NCBI GenBank assembly: GCA_947247005.1
Contig: OX365956.1
Coordinates: forward strand, 15,830,089-15,894,088
Reading direction: 5' to 3'
Length of the DNA: 64,000 bases
DNA from: Spisula solida
Lineage: Eukaryota > Mollusca > Bivalvia > Venerida > Mactridae
Made by a program: the position numbers and the translations under genes. Under the pieces are notes generated by a model. That model was not told the DNA's origin. It saw only the letters and a program-made list of their open reading frames with translations, and searched no databases. Shown here in pieces: positions 45,986-57,865 of the stretch (position 1 is its first letter; each line of letters starts with the position of its first letter).

Positions 45986-46987
45986 GAAAGTCTATGCAAA
46001 TTGAGAACAATGTGATGACACCGGAGGCTACAATGTAATAATACTGTAATATAATCACGACATCCCAAGACATAGATAATGTTTTAAGAAGATGAGTGTG
46101 TTTCTTCATAATATATTGGAGATGAGCTGCTATTGGCATTATAATACTGCTTGGGGACTTTAGAACTGTCGTGAATATATTATCACCTCCTCTCGTGGTA
46201 TTATGTCGTTTTATCTTAAATAGGTTACGTTAGAGAGATACGTTACGTTTGAGAATATATGAGTATGAATTCACCTTGTCTGGATAATTTGATTTCAAAC
46301 CAGTCCTGTGAATTGCTTAGTCTGAAATGTAACTAAACATACACATATACATAGTGTTACTCGGCAATAGCGTTGGCTGTTACATGTAGTATTGTCGTAG
46401 TTAGTTTTCTGTTAAGATGTAATCTTATTTTACTTATAAACTAAATTTCTCTTTTCATTCTTTTTCAGTGACTCAGTCAATAAAAACAATAACAATTCAC
46501 AACAATCTAAGTAAGTAACTTCTTGATTACAAAAAGTCTATAGGTTTTCTGTTGGCCATGTGTTTATTAAGAAGTTTTCAGGATCTGGCTCAAATTTGTT
46601 TGATTTCAAATGCCGAAAATGTAGTTTATTTCTGTTACACAGAGGAAACAATATTATAGTATTGCTATCTCCTTATAGTTCAAAGACGGCAACTAATGTT
46701 TGCATATTTATAGAAATATTGTGCTGATAAATAGAATCAAGGTTCTAAAATTTTGATCCTGAGAACAGTCTCTAGTCGATAATTCCCATGTTATAACAAA
46801 TGTTATGTTTCAAGGCTTTCGACCTGTTACCCAGACGATATTTCAATGGTATCATGTACATCTGAGGAATAAAATAATTGCATAACTTTATCAATATTTT
46901 CTAAAACAATAACAAATGCAGAAATGAGCCTGATCCTGAAAACTGATTGTTTGTGACCATCTCGTCAAAACGACAGCCTAAATCGCA
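45986..46987. other. Non-coding unit sequence
   Basis: Collinear with 21846-23721 without the mariner-type insertion. The empty TA site is at about 46109. No gene. Confidence 0.5.
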
Positions 46988-47186
46988 GACATAGAATGAG
47001 AAGTTCGTAAATCTAAAATCAAGTTGAATAAACAAGGAAAAACTGTCTGAAAACTAATTGTTACTTATAAAAAGATAAACAAGCTTTTTCAGTTTTAATG
47101 CAAATGGGTTCATAAGAAGCGCCTTGTAATGCAGATTTCACGAGTCTTATAAGGTCGTAAGACTTACGACTTTCTCATTCTAAGCC
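46988..47186. mobile_element. MITE, GGCTTAGAATGAGA family, unit 3 copy
   Basis: Starts GACATAGAATGAGAAGTTCG and ends ACGACTTTCTCATTCTAAGC. It is shorter than the unit 2 copy through internal deletion. Confidence 0.65.
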
Positions 47187-49499
47187 AGTGCTATGTATAC
47201 TACGAACATCAGCTGTACCTTACGGCACAGCAAATCAACAGTAGCAATTTATGACAGTCTTTGTTTTATGATCAATAAGATTGTGGTGAATCGCTGTTCT
47301 GGTGAAGTTTGTTAACAAAGCTGATGTAGAGTAGTTTGCACAATTAAAACAAGATTCCGATTTCGCAAAAATGATGTTAATAAAAATCCATTAGAGCCTG
47401 GAATTATACAATGCACTTACATATTGTAGTTTGTTGCACGATAACGTCGTTCGTAAATCTCGTGATATTCGTGCCTGGTGTGCTTTAATTGTTCAGATGT
47501 CCAGAATAGTTCATCACTTAATAATAATCTTAATCAATTTGTGCAGCGTCTTATTTATTGATGTTTTAATTCAAAAACAAGTGCACGTCAATTATACAAT
47601 ATTCATAAACTATTGTATTTTATTACACATGTTGACAATCATATATCTTTTGTAATTAGCATATTGCATGGGGCTTTAATATTAATCATTAGGAAGCTCG
47701 TAGAAGTAATAAAGTAAACGTATAAAAGTCAGTTTGGAATCAGACACTTGATAAATAATTCATACTTTTAATTGACATGCCGGTTTCTTCCTATTGTATT
47801 ATAAATGAAACAGCGTACTTTGGAGTCTAAGATAATACTGTGGACACAGTGAACAGTGAATTTACAACATCAACTATAACGCAACCACAAAATTATGACT
47901 ACTGCTTTCAAGTCATTTTGTACCTACTGTACCTACTGTAATACACTTTCAAATAATAGATTTTGTTCAAACTGTGCATATCATGTTAGAAACAGAACAA
48001 AAATTTTAAAACCATCATTAATGACAGATCGAACTTGTTTATGGGTTTACTTGAACCAAGTGTTGTTCTTTACTCTCACAATGTTCGTATTCAATGACAA
48101 AAACAAGAATGACGACCTATTACGTTTCCATAGTGTAGTTACTTATTAAGATAAACTGTTAAAATACATTGTTTGAACAAATTATATAATTTGGAAAATA
48201 TTCTCCATTATATTATCTTACAACAAACTGCCACAGTTAACGCTAATATAAACTTTCTTTCCGAAATGTTTTCTATACATGTACTATGATCATTAGAATG
48301 TTTTATCATCGATACGATCGTATCATCAGATCCTGTTCTCATGATAAATTCAAACTGGAGAGGACGTTAGGGAAGTCCAAAGTATTTACATAATTCAATT
48401 TCCCATGAACTACCGCTGTAACTCCTCCATTGGTAGAAAGGTTTGTATTTTAATGAATTGTAATCAATTTCCAAGTAATTTTCACTTGAAATCTCGTTTG
48501 TTCGGAATTGGGATCAAGTCTCGAATTTTGTATGTAATTCCGAACATTGACAGTTCCTCATAAATGTGACCTTCTTACCTTTCTATCATTGTCACTTACA
48601 TGTATATACATCATTTATTTTTATAGAACGTTGCTGGATCAAAAATACGAATGGTTGTATGACCTTAGCAAAAAAGTGCAAAAAATAAGAAAATTAATAA
48701 TTACACTTGATGAAAAGCTTAGACTATAGGTGAACGTGACATAAACAGTAATTAGTACCACCTCGACGATCAAAGTTAGGCACAAACAAGGAGAAAGGAT
48801 GTGCTGTCGCAATAATGACGACACATTATTAAAATCTGTTAAATTGAATCATCAGGTGAGAATTTTATATATTGTTCGGAATTAGATGCATGTTCGGATT
48901 AAGGTGCACCCGCTCTACTAGCAATAACCACGATGTTTTGAATAATTATTTTACCGATTAGGAATCAAATTATCCATTTCATTAGTGTGATGAAAGTACA
49001 GTACAAGTCATCTACCTTTTCATCCAAAAAGGGTTTTTATTTAATTTAATTTATCCATTGTGTGTTACTAATGAATGTACTAGAAATACAAACATCTTAG
49101 TTTTGTCAAAACATTCCCTTGACATAATTTATAATGTTATGCAAAGTATAAAGCGGGGTTAAGTTACAATTATGTTTTCTCGTTTATATGTAGCTCCGTG
49201 TACAATGATTTTGCAGTTAAATATGTAGTTACCATTTATAATTACCTCCTTTATGGTTAATTATGCACGAAAGTCCGCAGTATGTCATTCATTGCGGGGT
49301 GAGTACAAAGGCTTGCTTGAAATAAATAGTTTGGGGGATATGGATGATTTTTTCTTTGTTACCGCCGTTTCGTTATGACTTTGCATTGTTTGTGCACTAC
49401 AGTATCTATAAGCCAGGGTCCCTGTATTTCATTATCAACTAGTGCTTACTTAACAACTTTTAACCGACCGTTTACTCACACGTAAAGGACATCACGTTA
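47187..49499. other. Non-coding unit sequence with a 0.48 kb unit 3-specific stretch
   Basis: Collinear with 23960-24089 and 28220-30640. About 48430-48910 is absent from unit 2 (join near 30015). It holds paired GTTCGGAATT / AATTCCGAAC words and a short charged open stretch (LLDQKYEWLYDLSKKVQKIR) that follows TTTTTATAG. That stretch could be a captured exon-like fragment but is not recognised. Confidence 0.4.
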
Positions 49500-49695
49500 T
49501 GAATCCCGATACACCGCTTCTGAGTTCCGTCAGAGAATTTTTCTGTTTTCATATGGCTCTGACGGAGCTGAAAACCGATATAACGCTTTGATGGAACTCA
49601 AAGGTCATGTATCCTGAGTTATGTCAGAGCGTTGCGCGCCATATGTAAACAGAACAATTTTCTGACAGAACTGAGAAGCGTTGTAACGGGTTTCA
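49500..49695. repeat. Long imperfect hairpin, unit 3 copy
   Basis: Arms TGAGTTCCGTCAGAGAATTT and the inverted TTTTCTGACAGAACTGAGAA enclose a central TATGGCTCTGACGGAGCTG / CTGAGTTATGTCAGAGCG pair. Counterpart of 30641-30835. Confidence 0.75.
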
Positions 49696-51679
49696 TACAG
49701 TGGATATGGTCGAAGTCAATGTTACCGTTACTGTAGAACATTATTTGTCCAAACCTGTGCTTGAGCTCGGATCTGTCAGGTGAAAATCAGGTGGTGGTAT
49801 ATCCACTTTGTCTTGTTCTTGTTCTTGGTCTTGATCTTCTTCTTCATTAATGCTCATGGTCCACTCTGGAGCATTGTGGAACAATGATTGGTTCTTCGTT
49901 TATATCAAAGATAGAAACTGTTAAAAAAAGTATTGTCTTTCTAATGCTAAATTATCATGATTTTCATATTTTTGTCACTAAGCCCGGTTTTCCTAGAGAA
50001 CGGCTCAATTATTCAACAAATGATACAAAACATGTTGATTTTTCTTAATCACATAACTATGATGCAGTTTTTCATATTAAAATTAACAAAACAAAGATAT
50101 TTGCAATAAAAGTTTTTTCCAGTTCGCCAGAGATAACTCTAGACTTATCAATAAACAACATGCGTGATATAAACACTGCAAGGTCGACTAACCGCTAGTT
50201 GTCAGTGTAGATTTAAAGATTATATCATTAGAAAAGAGTATGCACAATATTGAAATAAAAATGACCATCAAAGATGCAATTATTTTCATTTTTTGCAAAT
50301 AAAGATTTGAGTTATCGGCGGACTATAAATGACAATCGTTTTCTTCATGTGGGTTCGTATTGCATACCTTAATTATTGATCAACTTGTTAAAAAATGACA
50401 ACATTGATAGTGCAATGGAAACGTACAGAACAAACACGAGTTCAATGTAAATAATAGCACACAATATGTGTGTTTGTTTGTGTGTGACTTATCAGTACCA
50501 AGTATAGTTGTGCATATCGTCAGCGCGTCTTGGTCGGCTAAATTGTAAGGTAGTTATTGCCTTATAGTTTTTTTTTTACTTAAAATTGTTTCCAATCTAT
50601 TTTTTGTAAGCGTTACTCGGACTTCGGTAAAACCCTGCACCACTTATCAAATAACACTGACCACAATTGCACAAGGCCCAACACACAACCGAACGAATTA
50701 AATGAACTTAATTATTGAAGGTCCTAGTTTCAGCTGTCAGAAAGTCGAAAGTCCAAATTCCAACTGCTGATGTTTGAATGTTTTTTGTGCTCGGCTGTTT
50801 AAGTTGCGTGCTGCCTCCCATGTCCAGAATTCTATCTGTAAAGTAATTCTTGGCAAAGAACAAAGATGACATAATCTAGAAGACTATAATTTGAAGTAAA
50901 TTACGAGATAAAAGACACATGTCAGCTAACAAAGTGACGTGAAGGAACTTTGAAATAAGAGAAGCGACAAACCGCCCTGGAATGTATTTGTCCTCAAAGG
51001 TATCGAATAAAGCGCACAATACATCACATTTTGAGATTATTACAGAGACCATATAGTGTGTCATTCATTGCTATATGTAGTATATAGGCTTACTGAAATA
51101 TCCTTTTGAGGTGATATGGATAGTGCATTCTTTGTCTGTCTCTTGCGTGGTTGGCTGGGCGATGCCGCTAATTCTGAGATATGGGAAGTGTATACAATAT
51201 GTTCAATTTAAAAAGACCAATGTTTTTAATATCCTACGTAACATTACGTATATGATATGGTTCATGTTTATGATATCACTGGCTAATGTTTGTATGGTTA
51301 GACATGATACATTTTAACCGGCTTATGGAGATATATATATTGGTATCTTATAAGGTCTTGAAGTCACTATGGCTACAATATACATCCTATCAATCTAAAA
51401 AAAAACGGAATCTGTTAAAATCAACTCAATAGCCAAAATTGTTACACTTGATACGCACAATTCTGTAACTGTCAACACGTTATGATATGTATATTTAATG
51501 AATTCCGAAATAAGATACAAGAGGGCTTGTAAAATCAATAGGAGAAAATTATGTTGATACATTCCTATATCCTTTAGAAAATTGATCAACAAAAGCCGAC
51601 AGAACTAACCACATAATGATTGTTTTATTTTTATAAAAACTCGCTCATTAGATATGCCAGTGTCGTATCTAATAGTGTT
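49696..51679. other. Non-coding unit sequence with degenerate tandem-repeat remnant
   Basis: The repeat core CTTGGTCGGCTAAATTGTAA lies at about 50528. At about 50645 the sequence jumps from the equivalent of 31640 to that of 33980, so the rest of the tandem repeat and 2.3 kb more are lost. Dispersed-repeat pieces lie at 50650-50700 and 50770-50830. No gene is recognised. Confidence 0.5.
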
Positions 51680-52027
51680 TTAAATTACTACTAGTATATA
51701 TACATCAAGCAATATTAACCGACGTGGAAAGATGACAATGAACATGTCGACGTATGTGGATGAGTTATAGAATGCAGCGTAATTGACCCATTCACTGCAA
51801 GTATGTTTCAACGAAATTGTCGTTTCCAGAGCAATTAACGCTAGATATGCGATATATCCTCCTTCATTGTCTGCAATCACAATGAAAGGATTAGTGCGGA
51901 AATGGACACCGAGACCAACATTAAAAATGCAAATAAAAATACTGATAATAGTCCAGACGAACTGAAGCCACGGAACAAAGAATTTACAAATTGCATGATC
52001 TTGCATTTCTTTATCAATGAATGTCAA
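51680..52027 (-). pseudogene. Membrane-protein-like open stretch, copy 3 (115 codons open)
   Basis: The longest open version of this stretch, minus strand, from ATG. It reads CKFFVPWLQFVWTIISIFIC, then IFNVGLGVHFRTNPFIVIAD, then GGYIAYLALIALETTISLKH. A 27-base in-frame deletion removes the residues TVATECNLK relative to units 1 and 2. Codon TGG stands where the others have a TAG stop. One membrane-spanning segment is likely (about residues 20-42). The family is not recognised. It may be a decayed exon of a membrane receptor, or chance. Confidence 0.28.
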
Positions 52028-54045
52028 TTAAGCATTTAACCAGTGAAGAATGATATTCTTGTTGTTTGACATGGTCAATCTGCACTTACAAGATCTAGAT
52101 TAATTTACTGGGTTGGACGATTACGGTCTTCCGTAACACTAGAGTATCTCCCCTTGGCATGCAATTATCAGCTTAGAATAGAACAAGTAAGCACTGGTTC
52201 ATTATCATTCCAGGAACATGTTTTAGGTCAACTATACATCCAATATAACTAAATTGGACAATTGCGTAAAGACTAATTACAACCTTACCTTAGTTAGATC
52301 TACTAAAACGATAAAACGCCTATGCATACTCCTACGCCTACAAACGCAACTTCGTATTACGTGTTTTTGACGCAAAATAAACACCGTTTCACAAAAAGGC
52401 ACAGATACCATTGTGTAGTAATGTTAGTATTTAACAAGGCCTATGCCAACTAACTAAAACGTTTTGTTCATTTGATAGTGTATTCCGTAACAAAATATTA
52501 TTCACCAATGATGAATAATACTTACGACGTCTCGTACGCATTTTTTAAAGAATATGAATCACCGATGCTTAATGCACACTTTCCCGTGACAACAGGAAAA
52601 GAAAGCACACACTTTAGGACGGTAATCATTTTGTAAAGCCATCGTGAAATCAACAAATTGCTAGACACACGCTTATGTTACTAGTATGTTATAAACCACA
52701 CAATGATAAACAGGCATATTCAGCAAATGGAATACGCTGCCTTTATGGTATGTATGTCACATGCGTGTGTGGCTAGGCACTGCCGCCGCCACTGCTACTT
52801 CTATGTATGAGTTTAAACGGTCTACGCATTTCAATGTTCATTATTTTTATCCTTTCCTTTTTTGTAATCCGATGAGCATATATTCAATTTTTTGTATTTA
52901 CATGATACAAACATAGCATCATTAAACCGGGGATGACTTTTACTGATTAGTTTTATATTCTTAGTGTAATATTACTGTTGGGAATTATTAGTGTTATACA
53001 AGTTTGACAAGCGGTAGTTACTCGTTAGCTTATTGAATTCAAAAGGAAATATATTGCTTAATTATACGTGAACTGGCTTCTGATTGTCCCCGTGAACAAG
53101 TAGTTAAAGTTTATGTACGAATTCGAGTTTTCGGTAGAGATACTCTAATGTGGCGTGAACTCGATATGAAAACGATATCATCGAAATTATCATTTGGATC
53201 GGGTGCAATTTATTTTGAGCTTACCTCGTTACAATAGATATTATAATTCGTCCCAACGGTGCGATGCATTAGCTCTTTGCGAATAGACTTTTCAGTTCCA
53301 TAACGTGTTCAGAGTACAGCACCGATACACGACGAACTATACCACCTTATCTACTGTCACAACCAGTCGAACTCTAGTTGGATATAACAATGAGCACTAT
53401 TAATTTACAGGACGTTTGCGAAGTGTATATATTTGACATAACCGTTTTGTAAAATACGCACAAACGTTTAATTAGAAAAAGTCTATGATTGAAAAATAGA
53501 AACCGAGTTTTAACATTTTATTGAAAACCAATTGCAATGATGAATAAAATAATTTAATTGTGTTGTTTACGGAAGTGAAATGATAATTGCATCATAGTTT
53601 TAACAATTTTGACTAATGCTTACTGAAGGTTAGGGACAACTCTCAGATTTTTCTTCCGTTAACAAATACGAATGTTTATTCTTTTTAAAAGCCGAATTCA
53701 TATGTACATTGTACAAAATATTCATTTTTTTAAATACTCGTCGTCTGAATACAAGTTAGTAGTATATAAAACTGAAGTTCAACATTTTGACCGAGTTATT
53801 AATTCAAGCATTGGAAGTAGTCCAACTCAACGTTTTGTACAAACTGGCTTCAATTTATCTATCAGTTTCCATTGTACAACGATCCCGATAAAATTATTAT
53901 GTGGATTGATTCGAGATCATTGTTCAAATATAACGGCGAGAAAAAATTGCATGTTGTATTATACTAAGCATTGTGCTTAATATGTAATGTGATAAAAAAA
54001 CAATAATAAACATGACAATGTAGGCATCATTCAACAAAAGATTAT
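52028..54045. other. Mostly unit 3-specific sequence, no gene recognised
   Basis: 52028-52380 matches unit 2 and unit 1 in pieces. 52500-52703 matches 37700-37893. From 52704 there is no counterpart in the other units. A 102-codon open frame at 53672-53980 has no recognisable domain and no counterpart to test. Confidence 0.4.
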
Positions 54046-54220
54046 ATTAAGTCAGACAGGGAAGGCAGCACTCAACTTAACCAGCCGAGCACAGAAAACA
54101 TTAAAAACACACAAAACACAGTGCCCAACTGAACCAACCGAGCACAGGAAACATAAAACACATAAAGACACAATGCCCAACTAAACAGGCGCAGATCCGC
54201 CCAAGTCCAAGCTGTCGATA
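54046..54220 (-). repeat. Dispersed CTGTCCGAC-type repeat, double minus copy
   Basis: AAGTCAGACAGGGAAGGCAG, CTCAACTTAACCAGCCGAGC, ACAGAAAAC...ACACAGTGCCCAACTGAACC, then a second CCGAGCACAGGAAACATAAA ... CACAATGCCCAACTAAACAG, GCGCAGATCCGCCCAAGTCC. Two partial units run in tandem. With the plus copy at 54765-54865 it bounds about 800 bp as an inverted pair. Confidence 0.7.
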
Positions 54221-54479
54221 CGTATAATACATTATAACTAGCTGAATGACACAGTTTCCACAGCAACAGGAATATAATGCCTAGTTTTAGCTGTCAGAAA
54301 ACTTAAAACGAAGAAGTGCCCAACACACTACCGACGAAACAGCACAGGACGAAAGACACCAACATGTGTACACATTTGACTGTAAGACATATATTGCATG
54401 AGTATAAATAAATATTTAATTAACATTTAAGTGTTTCTATCACTTCAAAAATCGCATTAGGTCGACATAATGAAAAATG
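54221..54479. other. Non-coding spacer between inverted repeats
   Basis: Carries fragments CTAGTTTTAGCTGTCAGAAA and GTGCCCAACACACTACCGAC, which resemble the repeat-flanking words at 3600-3650. No gene. Confidence 0.4.
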
Positions 54480-54865
54480 AGTGGCTTATCAGTTAGAGCA
54501 TTCCTCTTGTCGAAACTATGCCATTCGATTGGAGCCTTCTGATTTTTATTGCTGAAATTATGTCATTAAGCTGAACTATGGCTTTCAGTTTTTATTACTT
54601 CTTTTATTATTATTTCTTTTATTTCGTAGGACATAAGACTGCTAAAGCTAGGTATGTCAGCTGTTTTATGGTTGAAACCAGATCATTCAGCTTGTACATT
54701 ATTCAGCCTTTTGGTTACTGAAACTAGTTCATTCAGCTATTTGACTGCTGGGACTTGAGCAGTTTATTTTCTCGTTGGGTTGTGTTTTGCATGTTTTTAG
54801 ATTTTCTGTGCTCGGCTTGTTAATTTGAGTGCTTCCTTCCCTGTCCGACATTATAGTATCGTTTT
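54480..54865 (+). repeat. TCATTCAGC-rich repeat plus CTGTCCGAC-type repeat, plus copy
   Basis: GAAACCAGATCATTCAGCTT, GAAACTAGTTCATTCAGCTA, GCTGGGACTTGAGCAG, then TTTCTGTGCTCGGCTTGTTA and CTTCCTTCCCTGTCCGACAT. Same composite as 16840-17260. Confidence 0.62.
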
Positions 54866-55099
54866 TATCTGTAATATAGGTATTTTCAACTGGTGTTTGT
54901 GAAGTCTAAAAATTATATTTCAAATTTATATTGATCGTAAACACGAGGTATAACGTTTCGAATTACAATTTGAGTTTCTGAATGATTGTATCGATATATA
55001 CATGTAACTACATGTAGTTGCTTTTCATTGCAGGCATAATGTTGTCGGCATCACGTATGTACAAATTATAAGCACGTGCATTCATATTGTGTTTTTCAG
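54866..55099. other. Sequence upstream of the broken neuropeptide gene
   Basis: From about 54972 it matches 7490-7607, including GTTTCTGAATGATTGTATCG and the TTTTTCAG acceptor. The upstream match is cut off by the unit 3-specific insertion. Confidence 0.5.
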
Positions 55100-57136
55100 A
55101 TCAAGGACTTGCAGATCACCTTCAGTGAAATGGCAAAAGTACTACGAATAATATTACTTATAACTTATATTAGGTACGTATACAAATAGTTATATAGCAT
55201 GCAAAACACATTTTGCTAACACGGTTGGTGTAGTTGGTCAAGCGGACGAGAACATTTATCGAAAAGCTAAGGGAAACGCAAGAAAAATCATAAACTTTTT
55301 CAAGAATTATCTATCTATGTATTTCGAATAAAGTGATTACTATCATCTGAACAATTAAAATGCCTGTTATTCATGTCCATACTTAACAAATCTCATAATA
55401 GTGCACTTGTTTTACCGCATAACATTTAATATATATAAATATTTATGCATGAAAGTTTGTGTTTATGCTTTTAAATAACACAATGTTGTTTTTTTCAAAA
55501 TTAAACACAGCGGTTCACTGGGCCATAAAATATCAACATACGTAAATACACGAGCAATTGAAGCGTAGGTACATAATTATGGTTATGTACAATTAAATAA
55601 AATTTAAGATATATCCTCACGTTCAAAATAACACAAAATAATGCGATTTTTACTCAACAACATGATAGTTTTTAACATGTGAAAATACATTAAGAATTTA
55701 ATAGTTAATGTGAGGTAACTCGTCAGAAAAGTCCTTTTAGGTAAAAGGTTGGCAATTATAAACCTAGATAGCCAAAAAGGCTTTATTCTAACATTGTTTT
55801 CTTCGTTTCTCCATGATAAGAACATACTCATGAACACGAGCGAGATCAGAACAGAGGACACATAGCGGCATTTCCAACCTGATAAACATCCGATGAACAC
55901 ACGACAAAAACGTGAGACATTAGCATTTGCTGATAACATCATTTGTTTATTCTGTATGTCACAAATGTTATCAGATTGTAATACAATCAATTGAATTGTA
56001 ATTCAACATATCCAAGCTACATCGTATGTTAAAACTTTCAGCAATTTTAAACACTTATAGACCGAGTAATGGGTAAATATATATATGCACATTTATCAGG
56101 GATTTTAAGTGTAGAATTGTTTAACGCTTTCTTGCACTGCTTTGCTTTGGGACGGCGTCGTGCAGTATGGATCGAATCCCAATATTTGGTAAACTTGTGT
56201 TATTGTGATCATTAAGCCTTATACTAACAGTCTCTCATCAATCAACCACTGACCGTTATTATCCAATGAGCAATACAGGATTGCATGTAAAACTATTACA
56301 GTGATGCACTTTGCGACGTAGTAAAACGACTGTTGTATATTTTCAGTTTTGTATTTTGGAGATTCCGGAGTTGAAACAAAATGTGAAATTAAAACGGTCC
56401 GAAAGAGACTCTGGCTTTCAAGATGGATCGGACACGGCAGATAACGGAGCATACATTGGGGATGCCCATTAAAGAAGAAGCGAAGGGTTTGATTCTATCG
56501 CCAGTGGACTGATTGGAAAACGTTTTGACTCATTGGCGAGTGGACATATAGGTAAACTGTTTGATGGTGGAAACTTTGACTCTCTAACAAATGGTTGGGT
56601 GGGTAAAAAATTCGATACCCTAGCCAGTGGACTAATTTTGATTCTCTTGCAAGCGGTTTAGTCGGAAAGCGATACGACGGAGGTAACTTCGATTCGCTGG
56701 CTAGTGGATTAGTCGGTAAAAGATACGACGGAGGCAATTCGACTCCCTTGCAAGTGCGCTAGTTGGTAAACGGTTCGACGTTGGTAACTTTGACTCTCTA
56801 GCCAGCGGTTTGGTAGGTAAAAGATTTGATACGTTAGCCAGCGGTCTGGTTGGTAAGCGATACGACGGACGCGGAGTGTTTGATCCACTTTCAAGCGGCT
56901 TGGTCGGAAAGCGAGCCCGATAATTTGACACACTCGCAAGTGGCCTTGTTGGAAAAAGAAACTGGTATCATGGAAGATATCGATATTTCGACACCTTAGC
57001 TAACGGACTGGTCAGGAAAATAAGTGCCCCAGGCGATGGTACGCGTTACAATCAGTATGGCATGTGCAAACGATCATTCGACGATTTAGCCAGTTCTTTA
57101 ATAGGAATACGAGCAAAAGAAATTGTCACTCGCTAA
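55100..57136 (+). pseudogene. Broken LASGLVamide-type neuropeptide gene (unit 3)
   Basis: Exon 1 (55100-55173, ATG at 55130) still gives MAKVLRIILLITYI with a good donor. The acceptor TATTTTCAG (to 56346) also stands. Exon 2 is ruined. One extra T near 56354-56357 shifts the frame into TGA at 56372-56374. TAA replaces a codon at 56470-56472. About two dozen bases are lost near 56635. A base is lost near 56740 (GGCAATTCGAC for GGCAATTTCGAC). TAA stands at 56921-56923. Cleavage and amidation sites are also damaged (IGKL, VGKK, VRKI, IGIR). About thirteen motif remnants are still readable, such as FDSLASGLVGKR and FDTLASGLVGKR. The ancestral stop context at 57134-57136 remains. The 117-bp block at 55516-55632 sits in its intron and is absent from unit 1's intron. 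A signal-peptide-only product could still be made if transcribed. Confidence 0.92.
56111..56185 (+). mobile_element. tRNA-like SINE relic, unit 3 intron copy
   Basis: Counterpart of 8565-8665. Keeps GGACGGCGTCGTGCAGTATG, but its box B core is altered to GGATCGAATCCC. Confidence 0.4.
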
Positions 57137-57391
57137 GTGTTTCAATGTTGTTATACAAGTGCTGTTAAGTATTTTGGTTGTGAAACAAGATATATTCTAA
57201 ATGAGCATATAGATAGTGTCGATACATATTTATATACCTTCAAACATGTTATTAACATTCGATTCTCATTTAACATTGTTAAAGGTCAACCGATTAACAC
57301 AAATTTCGTTTAGCGATCTCAAAAGAAACCGTCGCATTAAAGACAGCAATGGAAACAAGTTGGAAACGTTACAAAACATAAAGACGGTTTA
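57137..57391. other. 3' flank of the broken gene
   Basis: Matches 9626-9884 closely. No other gene. Confidence 0.5.
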
Positions 57392-57524
57392 CTTTTCGAC
57401 AGCTTGGACTTGGGCGGATCTGCGCTTGTTAAGTTGGGCATTGTGCTTTGTGTGTTTTAATGTTTTCTGTGCTCGGCTGGTTAAGTTGAGTGCTGCCTTC
57501 CCTGTCTGACTTAATATACTCTTT
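57392..57524 (+). mobile_element. 133-bp dispersed-repeat insertion with TTTA duplication
   Basis: Reads GACAGCTTGGACTTGGGCGG, GTTGGGCATTGTGCTTTGTG, TTTTCTGTGCTCGGCTGGTT, CTGCCTTCCCTGTCTGACTT. TTTA flanks both sides (57388-57391 and 57525-57528). Unit 1 has the clean empty site at 9881-9884. This shows that the CTGTCCGAC-type repeat is a mobile unit and gives its full extent. It has no clear pol III boxes or terminal inverted repeats, so its class is unknown. Confidence 0.8.
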
Positions 57525-57865
57525 TTTATAACAGAAAGCTCAGAGGAAAAATTAATCTTCTATACCTTGATGAGAATTGCAAAGGCATTTATGTTTGACA
57601 TTGACAAAATACACTTGTGCGTTGAGTTTGAACATTTTAATTTTCTGCTACAATAACAATGATCTCGAGAGTTAGAACTCGGTTAAAGTGTTTGTGATAC
57701 GTGAATCCTCATTACAGACGTCAGTGTGTTACAAATATTAAAATTACTGTTACATTTTATCAAGACAATTTATAGCCATGTTATAGTTCGATCGGAGTGA
57801 CGCCTTTCCAATCGAATCGAGGTAAAAATAAATTCTACATTAAATTTTATGTAATAAAACAACTA
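57525..57865. other. Non-coding unit sequence
   Basis: Collinear with 9885-10215 and, from 57643, with 38011-38229. No gene. Confidence 0.5.

Noticed and set aside
53672..53980. 102-codon plus-strand open frame in unit 3-specific sequence
   Set aside because: No recognisable motif, AT-driven composition and no second copy to test conservation.
55604..55990. 128-codon minus-strand open frame
   Set aside because: It lies in the intron of the broken neuropeptide gene and spans the 117-bp block that is absent from unit 1. No domain is recognised.
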